DNA of 12,211 nt, taken from NCBI GenBank assembly GCA_003133205.1, contig PKWK01000282.1:5055-17265 (forward strand), in the 5' to 3' direction. This DNA comes from Granulicella sp. Lineage in GTDB: Bacteria; Acidobacteriota; Terriglobia; Terriglobales; Acidobacteriaceae. Both the position numbers and the translations under genes were made by a program. Of the stretch, positions 6,683 through 12,211 are shown piece after piece. Within the stretch, counting starts at the first letter, position 1. Each line of letters opens with the position of its first letter. A model generated the notes under the pieces. The model ran no database searches and was not told where the DNA came from. It saw only the letters and a list, made by a program, of their open reading frames with translations.

Positions 6683-6709
6683 TCGACTCCTCCTTAGCTG
6701 CGTAAATCT

Positions 6710-6731
6710 CCAGCGAGAACAACATCGCTGG
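6710..6731 (-). terminator. Stem-loop just downstream of helicase gene
   Basis: CCAGCGA (6710-6716) and TCGCTGG (6725-6731) form a perfect 7-bp stem with an 8-base loop, 11 bases after the helicase stop. On the minus strand it is followed by AGATTTACG, a weak U-run. It may partly terminate, or separate expression of the helicase from that of the HTH gene. Confidence 0.4.
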
Positions 6732-6742
6732 TGTCCAACTTC

Positions 6743-8020
6743 TCAGTGCGGGCGGGGACGGAAGGTCAATGACCTGTCGTCGTAGCTGACATCTATCGGA
6801 CCAACCGCCCCCTCTCGGTGCTTTTCGACAATGATCAGGTCGTCTCCGGTCCACTCTCCGTTGTTGTCCTTTGGGCGAAAGAGCAGCAGAACGTTGTGGG
6901 CGTCCTGCTCTAGATTCCCCGACTCGCGTAGATCCTGCATGGTTGGCCGGCGGTTCGGGTCGGCGTCACGCCGTGCCAATTGGCTCAGCACCACAAAGGG
7001 AATCTCAAGGGCCTTGCAGGTATCCCGCAGAGCGGCGGACACGCGGTTGATGGCCTCTCGGCGGTCCCGACCATCCTCGTGGATGATCTGCACAAAATCT
7101 ACGAAGATCACTCTCGCTCCCGCCGCATGCATCTGCCGAGCCAGCGAAGAAATGGCCGCGGGTTTCAGGCCAGATTGATCGTTCACATACACGGGAAGTT
7201 CACCCAGCGCATATATCGATCGTTTAGCGTGGAGCCACTCTGATGCGTTCATTTGTCGCGGGTCACGGAACTTGTAGGCCGGAAGTCCAGACTGGATTGT
7301 TCCGAGGCGACGCATGAGTTGCTGTGCTCGCATTTCGAGCGAGATGCAGCCGACAGGGAATCCTTGAGTAGCCGCGGAGTACATCGCCTGAAGCATGAAG
7401 GATGTTTTTCCGCTGCCAGGGCGCGCCCCAACATAGGTAAGCTCACCCTCTCGCCACCCACCCATAGCGGCGTCAAGGGTTACGATCCCTGTTGGGACGC
7501 CCAGCACTTCTCCCGTGAACTCCTTCTGGCGTTTCATCGCCTCTGCGGTCAGCACCACAAACTCTGAGATGTGCGCCGGCCGCAACTGGGAATTCCCGGA
7601 AATGATCTCGACGGCGGTTCCCTGCAGTCCATGCAGGATATCGTCCGGGTCGTCTCCGCTTTCGGCGCGCGCAGTTGTAAGCTCACAGAGGGCGACAATG
7701 CTCCGCCGCGCGGCCGCGTCCTTCAGTATTCGCACATAGGGACTGACGTCGCGGCCACGGTGTGCGTCATTCGTTAGTTCCGCCACATAGCCCACACCTC
7801 CCACCGAGCTAGTGAGATTTAGTCGGTTGAGTTCGGCGACGAAGGTTACGAGATTCACCTCCTCGCCTTTGCCGTGCATGACGCGGATGACCGTGAGCAT
7901 GCGGCGATGGGAATCGAGGTACAGATCCGACACCTCAAGCGCAGCGGCGCCTTCGATGGCTTTAGGGTCGGAGATCATCAGTCCCAACAGGGCAACTTCA
8001 ACATCTGCGGGGTTGGTCAT
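6743..8020 (-). CDS. dnaB: DnaB-type replicative helicase
   Basis: This 425-aa protein has the full DnaB layout. The N-terminal helical domain spans about 5-105 (EVALLGLMISDPKAI, VGGVGYVAEL). The RecA-like ATPase follows from about 170: Walker A GARPGSGKTS at 198-207, Walker B VIFVDFVQI at 304-312, and LSQLAR at 345-350. LRESGNLEQDA is at 364-374, and EKHREG near 399-404 carries the likely arginine finger. DnaB hexamers unwind the replication fork 5' to 3'. At 425 aa it is slightly shorter than chromosomal DnaB and matches phage-borne versions. Its ATG at 8020 overlaps the initiator's stop as ATGA, so the two are translationally coupled and the initiator probably loads it. No intein or disruption is present. 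Confidence 0.95.
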   Translation of the reverse strand: MTNPADVEVALLGLMISDPKAIEGAAALEVSDLYLDSHRRMLTVIRVMHGKGEEVNLVTFVAELNRLNLTSSVGGVGYVAELTNDAHRGRDVSPYVRILKDAAARRSIVALCELTTARAESGDDPDDILHGLQGTAVEIISGNSQLRPAHISEFVVLTAEAMKRQKEFTGEVLGVPTGIVTLDAAMGGWREGELTYVGARPGSGKTSFMLQAMYSAATQGFPVGCISLEMRAQQLMRRLGTIQSGLPAYKFRDPRQMNASEWLHAKRSIYALGELPVYVNDQSGLKPAAISSLARQMHAAGARVIFVDFVQIIHEDGRDRREAINRVSAALRDTCKALEIPFVVLSQLARRDADPNRRPTMQDLRESGNLEQDAHNVLLLFRPKDNNGEWTGDDLIIVEKHREGAVGPIDVSYDDRSLTFRPRPH

Positions 8021-8946
8021 TGTGCGGCCCTCTGCTCTGCGATCTTTTCAATCAGGGTTCGCATTCGTGGAGTTGCTGCGCCGGCCGCTTGGTCGACGGT
8101 GTAAGCCCCACTGTTGAACCATGTCGCGGGGTGCGGTATGAACCGGGGATGATCTGGGAGTGTCGGAGATCGCGCGTAGGCGGCAGCTTGCGCAAACATG
8201 TAGGACACGGCCTGCTCCCCGGTCATTCCTGGAAGCCTTATCCCGTCAGCCTTTATCACCTTGCCCTTTACCAGGAGGGCATACTGTTTCCGGATCGCCT
8301 TGCGCGCGGGTTCTGGTGCCTCTTTGCGCGGGTAAGCCATGCGGATCGATTCCACCTCGTCTTCACTGATGGACGAGCTCTTCACTGGTCCCGCTTTCGG
8401 CGGCGGGGCCGGCGCGGGGTTCTCTCCGAAATCGAGCGCGCGCGCCGGAGCGTCAGCGACGGGGGATGGTTCTAAAGACGGTTCATGGTTCTTCAATATA
8501 GGAAGTGGCGAAATGTCACCTGAGATGGCCTCAAATGTCACCTGAGATTGGGGCGAAATGTCACCTGACTTCTCATGTGCTATCTGGGCAGCATGTGAGT
8601 CCTCTCTAAACTGTTTCTTCTGAGCGCGCTCGGCCTTCTGATGTGCTATCTGGGCAGCATGTGGGACGTTGGAGGCGAGCTTCGTGAGATTGAGCTGGAA
8701 GGCAGTTTGCTTCTTCCCGAATCCTTCAGCCCTGGGGAGGGTAACGAGCCAGCCATCCACCGCTATCTTCTTGATCAGGCGAAGCACATGCCGCTCGCCG
8801 CATCGAGCACGATGGGCAATCAAGGCAACTCCAGGGAAGCCGTACCCGGCGTCGTTGGCATTCTCTGCGATCGCAACAAGGATGAGTTCCTCAGTGCGAT
8901 CCGCAGGGCCATTGTCGAGCACATCTTCAACCCGCCTGTAGCTCAC
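8017..8946 (-). CDS. Phage O-like replication initiator/helicase loader
   Basis: This 309-aa protein has an N-terminal winged helix at about 15-75 (EELILVAIAENANDAGYGFP, then RHVLRLIKKIAVDGWLV), a polar linker at about 90-190, and a C-terminal domain at about 195-285. The C-terminal motifs AYPRKEAPEPARKAIRKQ and FIPHPATWFNSGAY are typical of replisome organisers. Such proteins bind origin iterons with the N-terminal part and recruit DnaB with the C-terminal part. The linker-coding DNA holds DNA repeats that look like the origin, as in lambda O. The start is GTG at 8946, forming a GTGA overlap with the upstream stop and preceded by GGGAG. The in-frame upstream extension is arginine-rich noise. 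The assignment as initiator is strong by order with dnaB. The named family is inferred from motifs. Confidence 0.85.
   Translation of the reverse strand: MSYRRVEDVLDNGPADRTEELILVAIAENANDAGYGFPGVALIAHRARCGERHVLRLIKKIAVDGWLVTLPRAEGFGKKQTAFQLNLTKLASNVPHAAQIAHQKAERAQKKQFREDSHAAQIAHEKSGDISPQSQVTFEAISGDISPLPILKNHEPSLEPSPVADAPARALDFGENPAPAPPPKAGPVKSSSISEDEVESIRMAYPRKEAPEPARKAIRKQYALLVKGKVIKADGIRLPGMTGEQAVSYMFAQAAAYARSPTLPDHPRFIPHPATWFNSGAYTVDQAAGAATPRMRTLIEKIAEQRAAQ
8465..8503. other. A+T-rich stretch beside iterons (candidate unwinding element)
   Basis: By hand count about 60% of these 39 bases are A or T, in surroundings near 40%. It abuts the first iteron at 8511 within the initiator gene. In lambda-type origins an A+T-rich segment next to the iterons melts first. 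The same role is inferred here. Confidence 0.4.
8511..8568. repeat. Three 13-bp iterons inside the initiator gene
   Basis: AAATGTCACCTGA occurs exactly at 8511-8523, 8533-8545 and 8556-8568, that is at 22- and 23-base spacing, near two helical turns. Copies 1 and 2 match over 16 bases, and copies 1 and 3 over 17. On the minus strand copies 1 and 3 both encode SGDIS, whereas copy 2 is shifted by one base and encodes SQVTF. The repeat is therefore a DNA-level feature, not a duplicated peptide. Phased direct repeats inside an O-like gene are the hallmark of an iteron origin. Confidence 0.75.
8575..8663. repeat. Pair of 23-bp direct repeats, second origin motif
   Basis: Identical 23-base sequences lie at 8575-8597 and 8641-8663, starting ATGTGCTATC and ending GCAGCATGTG. 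The spacing is 66 bases, or about six helical turns. Both copies read in the same frame as HAAQIAH in the initiator, so a protein repeat is also possible here. Each copy begins and ends with ATGTG. They lie seven bases beyond the third iteron and probably extend the origin. Confidence 0.6.
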
Positions 8947-9251
8947 TCGCTCGCTCCCAGGCCGTCGACCATAACGCTCGCATCGCTGGGCCGGACGCCG
9001 CCGGCGGCGAAATACTGCTCCAGCCATTCCGGTGGGCCTGCGGCGATGGTGTTGAAGGCCATGGCGTGGCGACAAGTCGGGCAGCAGCCGAGATGCTCAT
9101 CGAGAGCCGACGATCCCCGCGGCGTTTTGACAAGCATCAAGCGAGCGGTCAGGCACATGCCCCTCTGCATCTGCAAATCAGCCGGTCCCGGATATTTCTT
9201 CGCCGCGCTACGATTGCGACCGCATCGCCGTGGTATATTTCGGGTACGCAT
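8943..9251 (-). CDS. Small zinc-finger-like protein, 102 aa
   Basis: The 102-aa product has a basic N-terminus (MRTRNIPRRCGRNRSAAKK). Its centre resembles an HC2-type zinc finger: C at 33, then ALDEHLGCCPTCRHAM with H53 and a CPTC pair. This is the pattern Cys, then His-x3-Cys-x2-Cys. HC2 fingers occur in anti-sigma factors, but no membrane segment or sigma-binding region is visible. The C-terminal PEWLEQYFAAGGVRPSD is unassigned. The ATG at 9251 is chosen for GGAG about nine bases upstream. A longer frame to 9362 would run across the hairpin at 9270-9291 and has no ribosome-binding site. It overlaps the initiator start by GTGA, so it belongs to the replication operon and may modulate the initiator. 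The function is unproven. Confidence 0.6.
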   Translation of the reverse strand: MRTRNIPRRCGRNRSAAKKYPGPADLQMQRGMCLTARLMLVKTPRGSSALDEHLGCCPTCRHAMAFNTIAAGPPEWLEQYFAAGGVRPSDASVMVDGLGASE

Positions 9252-9269
9252 AGTCTTTCGCTCCACTTG

Positions 9270-9291
9270 AGCCCCCGCGCAAACGGGGGCT
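9270..9291 (-). terminator. GC-rich stem-loop between AlpA and zinc-finger genes
   Basis: AGCCCCCG (9270-9277) and CGGGGGCT (9284-9291) form a perfect 8-bp, very GC-rich stem with a 6-base loop (CGCAAA). On the minus strand no U-run follows it, while on the plus strand TTT follows directly. It sits in the only real gap of the upstream half of the operon. It could attenuate read-through from the regulatory genes into the replication genes. Confidence 0.45.
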
Positions 9292-9333
9292 TTCCACTTT
9301 TGGGCCACGCTCGATTCAGCGTGCGTGCCCGGA

Positions 9334-9603
9334 CTATTGTGCGTGGCCACGGGTCTGTTCAATGCGACCTGACAGCCACGCCTCTACCTCGGAATCCAGC
9401 CAACCTATGGCCCTCGCCCCAAGGCTGATGGGCCGCGGAAAAGTTCCCTTGGATACCGCGAGATAGATTGAGCTTCTTGAGAGACCGACTCGCCCCTTCA
9501 CTTGCGGCAGGCGGAGGATCGTGCTGGACACCTTGTACCCGCTCGCGCGCCCGCTCGGGGTGCAGTGCTCGGAGATCAGTCCTTCAAGCGCACGGTCGCT
9601 CAC
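9334..9603 (-). CDS. AlpA family regulatory protein
   Basis: This is a classic 89-aa AlpA-type protein. After a 28-residue head the signature runs ILRLPQVKGRVGLSRSSIYL, AVSKGTFPRPISLGARAIGW, then LDSEVEAWLSGRI. Family members are small winged-helix DNA binders that activate integrase expression or act as excisionases in P4-like satellites and prophages. The start is GTG at 9603, overlapping the previous gene's TGA as GTGA and preceded by GAGGTGA. It is cotranscribed with the HTH gene 9857-9600 from the divergent region. Together with the P4-type integrase this makes an excision switch the likeliest role. Confidence 0.85.
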   Translation of the reverse strand: MSDRALEGLISEHCTPSGRASGYKVSSTILRLPQVKGRVGLSRSSIYLAVSKGTFPRPISLGARAIGWLDSEVEAWLSGRIEQTRGHAQ

Positions 9604-9857
9604 GCCGTCACCTCGGGTGCCGGGTCTGGAGAGCGACGAGGCCTCCCGCCAGGCGATGGCTCAGAGCCGCCGGCGTCTATGAAGCGCTGCAATTCGGACT
9701 CCTTGATCATCGTGCGCCTCAATATCTTGGTTCGCTTGAGCTTGCCGGCGCTAAGCAAGCCTTCGACGGTAGAACTGCTGATTCCGCCGAGATAAGCAGC
9801 CGCACCTTTGACTGAATAAAGTTTGTCCATGTAGTCACCTTTCTTGGCTGAAGCCAT
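9600..9857 (-). CDS. Excisionase-type helix-turn-helix protein
   Basis: This 85-aa protein has an HTH_17/MerR-like fold over about residues 10-65: MDKLYSVKGAAAYLGGISSS, TVEGLLSAGKLKRTKI, then MIKESELQRFIDAG. The tail is Pro/Arg-rich. Such proteins bind att or promoter DNA as excisionases or small repressors. It is the first gene of the minus-strand operon. Two starts are plausible: ATG at 9857 (GGAG eight bases upstream) and ATG at 9830 (AAAGGTGA just upstream, and the conserved domain begins there). Choosing between them depends on which of the two upstream promoters is used, because the nearer one would start transcription almost at 9857. Confidence 0.8.
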   Translation of the reverse strand: MASAKKGDYMDKLYSVKGAAAYLGGISSSTVEGLLSAGKLKRTKILRRTMIKESELQRFIDAGGSEPSPGGRPRRSPDPAPEVTA

Positions 9858-9864
9858 TCAAAAC

Positions 9865-9920
9865 ACTCCAGCCAACTCGCTGGTATTTGTCAAAACTACG
9901 CCGCACGTGTCAATATATCT
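9865..9920. promoter_or_regulatory. Divergent control region with twin TTGACA boxes
   Basis: On the minus strand two perfect TTGACA hexamers occur (9913-9908 and 9893-9888), exactly 20 bases apart. Either could serve as the -35 of the AlpA operon, with poor -10 boxes at 17 bases (ACAAAT at 9890-9885 and TGGAGT at 9870-9865). On the plus strand TTGTCA (9887-9892) and A+T-rich TATATC (9914-9919) precede the 9921 gene, with suboptimal spacing. CCAGC (9868-9872) and GCTGG (9879-9883) form a small dyad. The 20-base period also fits two operator half-sites on one DNA face. Confidence 0.5.
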
Positions 9921-11156
9921 ATGAGTAAAAATATGGACACGCGAAAAAAGGGTGGCATCCCGCAGTTCCGCTGGGCCGATGAGATAGTTGGCTTCCAGGA
10001 GGGCGATAATCTGCTGGTCTTTGGTTATCGGAGAACGTGGGAGCCAGCCGACCTTCTCACTGCCTACAAGCAGGGCGTCGACCCTCCTCCCCACCTGCAG
10101 TTCGCAAATTGCGATACCGATGCAAAGCTGATCGCGTTCGTGGGGGAGTTTGGGCCTGTTCACGGTACTTCAGCCATGTCGACGATGTTGGAGTGTCCGG
10201 CTGGCACCTCCGACAAAATACTCGATGAAGCTTCCGTCGCATACGAGGCTCGGGCGACCGCAATCGGAGCCTCTAAGAGAGTGGAGCCGATGAATCGGCG
10301 CCAGGCCATCATCGAGCGGAAAACCGCCGCGGGTCATTTCTCCGAGGAGGTCGAAAGGGTGTCGGTCAAGTACCGTAGACCGTTCGAGCGAAGAGGAATA
10401 GTGCAGAATCTAGGCGAGCTACGAACAGAGCAGACACTGCTAAAGGCGACGATTGCCCTTATGGGGAGACTAGTCAACCCTGTACCGAGGACACCGGCCG
10501 GCACCAAGGAAATAGATGATCTAGTCGGTCTGTTGCAGGCGCTACCCGAGGGGACAAAGCACTGGGCCGCGCAGCTTGAAAAGGAACAGGCTGAACTTCG
10601 CTCCGAATACGATGTGGCTGTTCCTGAGTGGCACTGGAGCCCGGCCGATCAGTCCTATCTCGAAGGGCTAGCGATTTCGGCAAGTGGTGCAGTGTCGCGC
10701 CGCAGTAGTCCAGGCCACTCTTCGTCTGCGTCGATCTTGTTGCCAGATCCACACACTCTTTCAAGGAGTGCCCTCATCTTGCTCCTAAATGCGTTTCCAT
10801 TCTCCCTTCAGTGGCATGGAAATGCCCCGATCGAGGTTCCTCCAGACCAACTCCTCCATGGCATCCGTCCTCTTCTTTTCGCAATGCTGCGCTGGGATCT
10901 CCTACACGAGCGACAAATACGAATGTGCATCCGAGAGGGGTGCAGCGACTACTTCGTGGCGTCAAGAAGCGACAAGGATTGCTGCTCGACGCGGTGTTCA
11001 GTCGTCGCGGCAAGCAAAAAGCGCTACGATAACATAGTGAAACCTGCGCGGGAGAAGGCGCGAAAGCGATCTCAAGACGGTGCAGCAACGACCAGTAAGC
11101 GGAAAGAGCAGCGGCGAAGCGCCAACGCGTCTATGCACCTTGGCGGATCGGAATGA
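9921..11156 (+). CDS. Hypothetical protein with CGNR-like zinc finger, 411 aa
   Basis: No enzyme domain is recognised in residues 1-320. Near the C terminus, residues 334-369 (IRMCIREGCSDYF, then DKDCCSTRCS and KKRY) fit the C-x4-C...C-x4-C spacing of CGNR zinc fingers (C336, C341, C354, C359), but the eponymous CGNR is replaced by CSVV. The segment LIAFVGEFGPV (70-80) and its position also recall the N-terminal part of such proteins. CGNR proteins are thought to be DNA-binding regulators. The last 40 residues are highly basic (REKARKRSQ, KRKEQRRS). No ribosome-binding site precedes the ATG at 9921, and A+T-rich sequence abuts it, so a leaderless message or the ATG at 9933 is possible. It diverges from the AlpA operon and may be its regulator (inference). 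Confidence 0.8.
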   Translation: MSKNMDTRKKGGIPQFRWADEIVGFQEGDNLLVFGYRRTWEPADLLTAYKQGVDPPPHLQFANCDTDAKLIAFVGEFGPVHGTSAMSTMLECPAGTSDKILDEASVAYEARATAIGASKRVEPMNRRQAIIERKTAAGHFSEEVERVSVKYRRPFERRGIVQNLGELRTEQTLLKATIALMGRLVNPVPRTPAGTKEIDDLVGLLQALPEGTKHWAAQLEKEQAELRSEYDVAVPEWHWSPADQSYLEGLAISASGAVSRRSSPGHSSSASILLPDPHTLSRSALILLLNAFPFSLQWHGNAPIEVPPDQLLHGIRPLLFAMLRWDLLHERQIRMCIREGCSDYFVASRSDKDCCSTRCSVVAASKKRYDNIVKPAREKARKRSQDGAATTSKRKEQRRSANASMHLGGSE

Positions 11157-12211
11157 CTTCAGCGCCAGCCTTCAGCCTGTCCAGGTAGTCCGCCCAACGC
11201 TGCATCATCTTTCGGCGTTCTGGCAGATGCGCGGTGCGATTGTACGCTCGCCCATTCGGGTCCCGCACTGCATGGGCCAACTGGTGTTCGATGTAGTCGG
11301 GGCGAACTCCGAGCACCTCGTCGAGGATCGTCCGCGCAACCGCTCGAAAGCCGTGGCCCGTCATGTCCTCCTTGCTGATCCCTGCGCTTCGCATGGCGGC
11401 GAGAATTGCGTTGTCGCTCATCGGCCGGGTGGTCCCCCGTGCACTCGGAAAAACGAACCGTCCCTTCCCTGTCAGCGGGTGGATTTCCTGAAGGATCTCT
11501 ACCGCCTGGCGAGACAGGGGGACGATGTGCGGAGTCTTCGTCTTCGTGACGGTGTAGCGCCATTCCTTGCCATCAAGGTCGACGTCAACCCACTCGGCCT
11601 TTCGCAGCTCCCCCGGCCTCACGAACACCAGCGGCGCGAGCCGTAAGGCACAGCGAACGGAGAGGGTCCCCTTATACCCGTCCATTGCCCGCAGAATCTT
11701 GGCAACCTCCTCCGGCTCGGTCTTCGCGGCGAAGTGCAGGCCCTTCGTTGGCGGTAGGGCACCCCGCAGATCACCAGAAGGATCACGCGAGGCCCGTCCG
11801 GTGGCGATAGCGTAGCGGAATACCTGGCCACAATTTCCACGAGCCCGGTGCGCAGTTTCAAGAGCGCCTCGACCTTCAATCCGGCGCATGACTGTCAATA
11901 CATCCGGTGCAGATACTTCGGCGATGGGCTTCCCACCTATCCACGGGAAGATGTCGCGTTCGAACAGTCGGACGATTCGGTCGCTGTGGCTGTCCGCCCA
12001 ATTCGGAGAATACTTGGCCAACCATTCGCGCGCCACAACCTCGAAACTGTTCGCAGCGCCTTCAGTACGGGCCAACTTTTGCGCCTTGCGGTTCTCGCTA
12101 GGATCAATGCCGTCGCCCAGCAGCTTACGCGCGGCATCGCGGCGGTCACGGGCGTCCTTGAGCTTGACGTCCGGGTAGACACCGAGCGCGATGAGTTTGG
12201 CAACTTGGCTT
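11131..12211 (-). CDS. int: P4-type tyrosine integrase, 5' end outside window
   Basis: The frame is open from 12210 to the stop at 11131, giving 359 residues of the C-terminal part. The visible start LIALGVYPDVKLKDARDRRD is the end of the DUF4102 arm-binding domain of P4/CP4-57-type integrases. The core-binding domain follows (FEVVAREWLAKYSPNWADSH). The catalytic domain has RPGELR (Arg I), the TKTKTPHIVPL strand with the lysine, HGFRAVAR (His-x2-Arg), EHQLAHAV (second His) and AYNRT with the nucleophilic tyrosine. All active-site residues are present. The enzyme would integrate the element, commonly at a tRNA or tmRNA 3' end, but no such site is in the window. Its last 26 bases overlap the 3' end of the convergent 411-aa gene. 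The true start lies beyond 12211. Confidence 0.95.
   Translation of the reverse strand, partial: SQVAKLIALGVYPDVKLKDARDRRDAARKLLGDGIDPSENRKAQKLARTEGAANSFEVVAREWLAKYSPNWADSHSDRIVRLFERDIFPWIGGKPIAEVSAPDVLTVMRRIEGRGALETAHRARGNCGQVFRYAIATGRASRDPSGDLRGALPPTKGLHFAAKTEPEEVAKILRAMDGYKGTLSVRCALRLAPLVFVRPGELRKAEWVDVDLDGKEWRYTVTKTKTPHIVPLSRQAVEILQEIHPLTGKGRFVFPSARGTTRPMSDNAILAAMRSAGISKEDMTGHGFRAVARTILDEVLGVRPDYIEHQLAHAVRDPNGRAYNRTAHLPERRKMMQRWADYLDRLKAGAEVIPIRQGA

Noticed and set aside
8511..8663. CRISPR array
   Set aside because: The repeats are only 13 and 23 bases, lie inside a coding gene, and the intervals of 9-10 and 43 bases do not fit repeat-spacer structure. There are no cas genes nearby.
8947..9075. 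N-terminal extension of the O-like initiator to 9075
   Set aside because: The extension is arginine-rich and overlaps the zinc-finger gene in another frame. The GTG at 8946 forms a GTGA overlap and is preceded by GGGAG.
8641..9270. Plus-strand frame of 209 codons
   Set aside because: It runs antisense to the initiator and zinc-finger genes, has no coherent motif or ribosome-binding site, and contradicts the tight GTGA-coupled gene order on the minus strand.
9270..9291. Standard Rho-independent terminator of the AlpA genes
   Set aside because: The stem is strong, but on the transcribed minus strand it is not followed by a U-run, so I list it only as a stem-loop of uncertain effect.
11080..11646. 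Plus-strand frame of 188 codons
   Set aside because: It is antisense to the integrase catalytic domain, which is clearly coding. It is a shadow.

Overview
The window is GC-rich bacterial DNA (roughly 60% G+C by eye) carrying most of an integrated, phage-like mobile element. The style of the replication proteins and of the secreted cargo proteins suggests an Acidobacteriota (Terriglobales-like) host. That assignment is an inference from protein flavour, not from any marker gene. There are no rRNA or tRNA genes, no CRISPR array, and no phage head, tail, packaging or lysis genes that I can recognise.

Layout. Positions 1-417 are apparently non-coding and carry dyad-symmetric sequence ahead of a serine recombinase (418-1116, +). 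A run of small plus-strand genes of unknown function follows (1126-2455). It includes a 31-codon remnant of an excisionase-type HTH gene (2044-2139) that still has a perfect ribosome-binding site. From 2.6 to 5.6 kb there is secreted cargo: a 126-aa exported protein on +, facing two exported proteins on -, a 76-aa protein and a 744-aa protein. The 744-aa protein looks like a tail-spike/pectin-lyase fold joined to a LamG-like domain. From 9857 down to 5795 on the minus strand runs a regulation and replication module: two overlapping AlpA/excisionase-type HTH genes, a small zinc-finger-like protein, a lambda-O-like initiator, a DnaB-type helicase, a winged-HTH protein and a third AlpA-like protein. 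A 411-aa protein with a CGNR-like zinc finger (9921-11156, +) diverges from this operon. It converges on, and overlaps, a P4-type tyrosine integrase (11131 to the right edge, -) whose 5' end lies outside the window.

How the parts probably work together. The integrase and one or more AlpA/Xis-type proteins would control integration and excision. The compact 63-bp divergent region (9858-9920), with two perfect TTGACA boxes one every 20 bp, looks like the decision switch. The O-like protein would recognise iterons lying inside its own gene: three copies of a 13-bp sequence at 22/23-bp spacing, plus two 23-bp repeats, next to an A+T-rich stretch. It would then load the element-encoded DnaB helicase there, as lambda O does within its gene. 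A replication module, an integrase and several AlpA regulators without structural genes resemble a phage satellite or a defective prophage. Because the right end is outside the window and the left boundary is not visible, the two cannot be distinguished here.

The best candidate for something undescribed is the intragenic origin. One of its three iterons is read in a different codon frame from the other two, so the repetition is conserved at DNA level rather than as a protein repeat.
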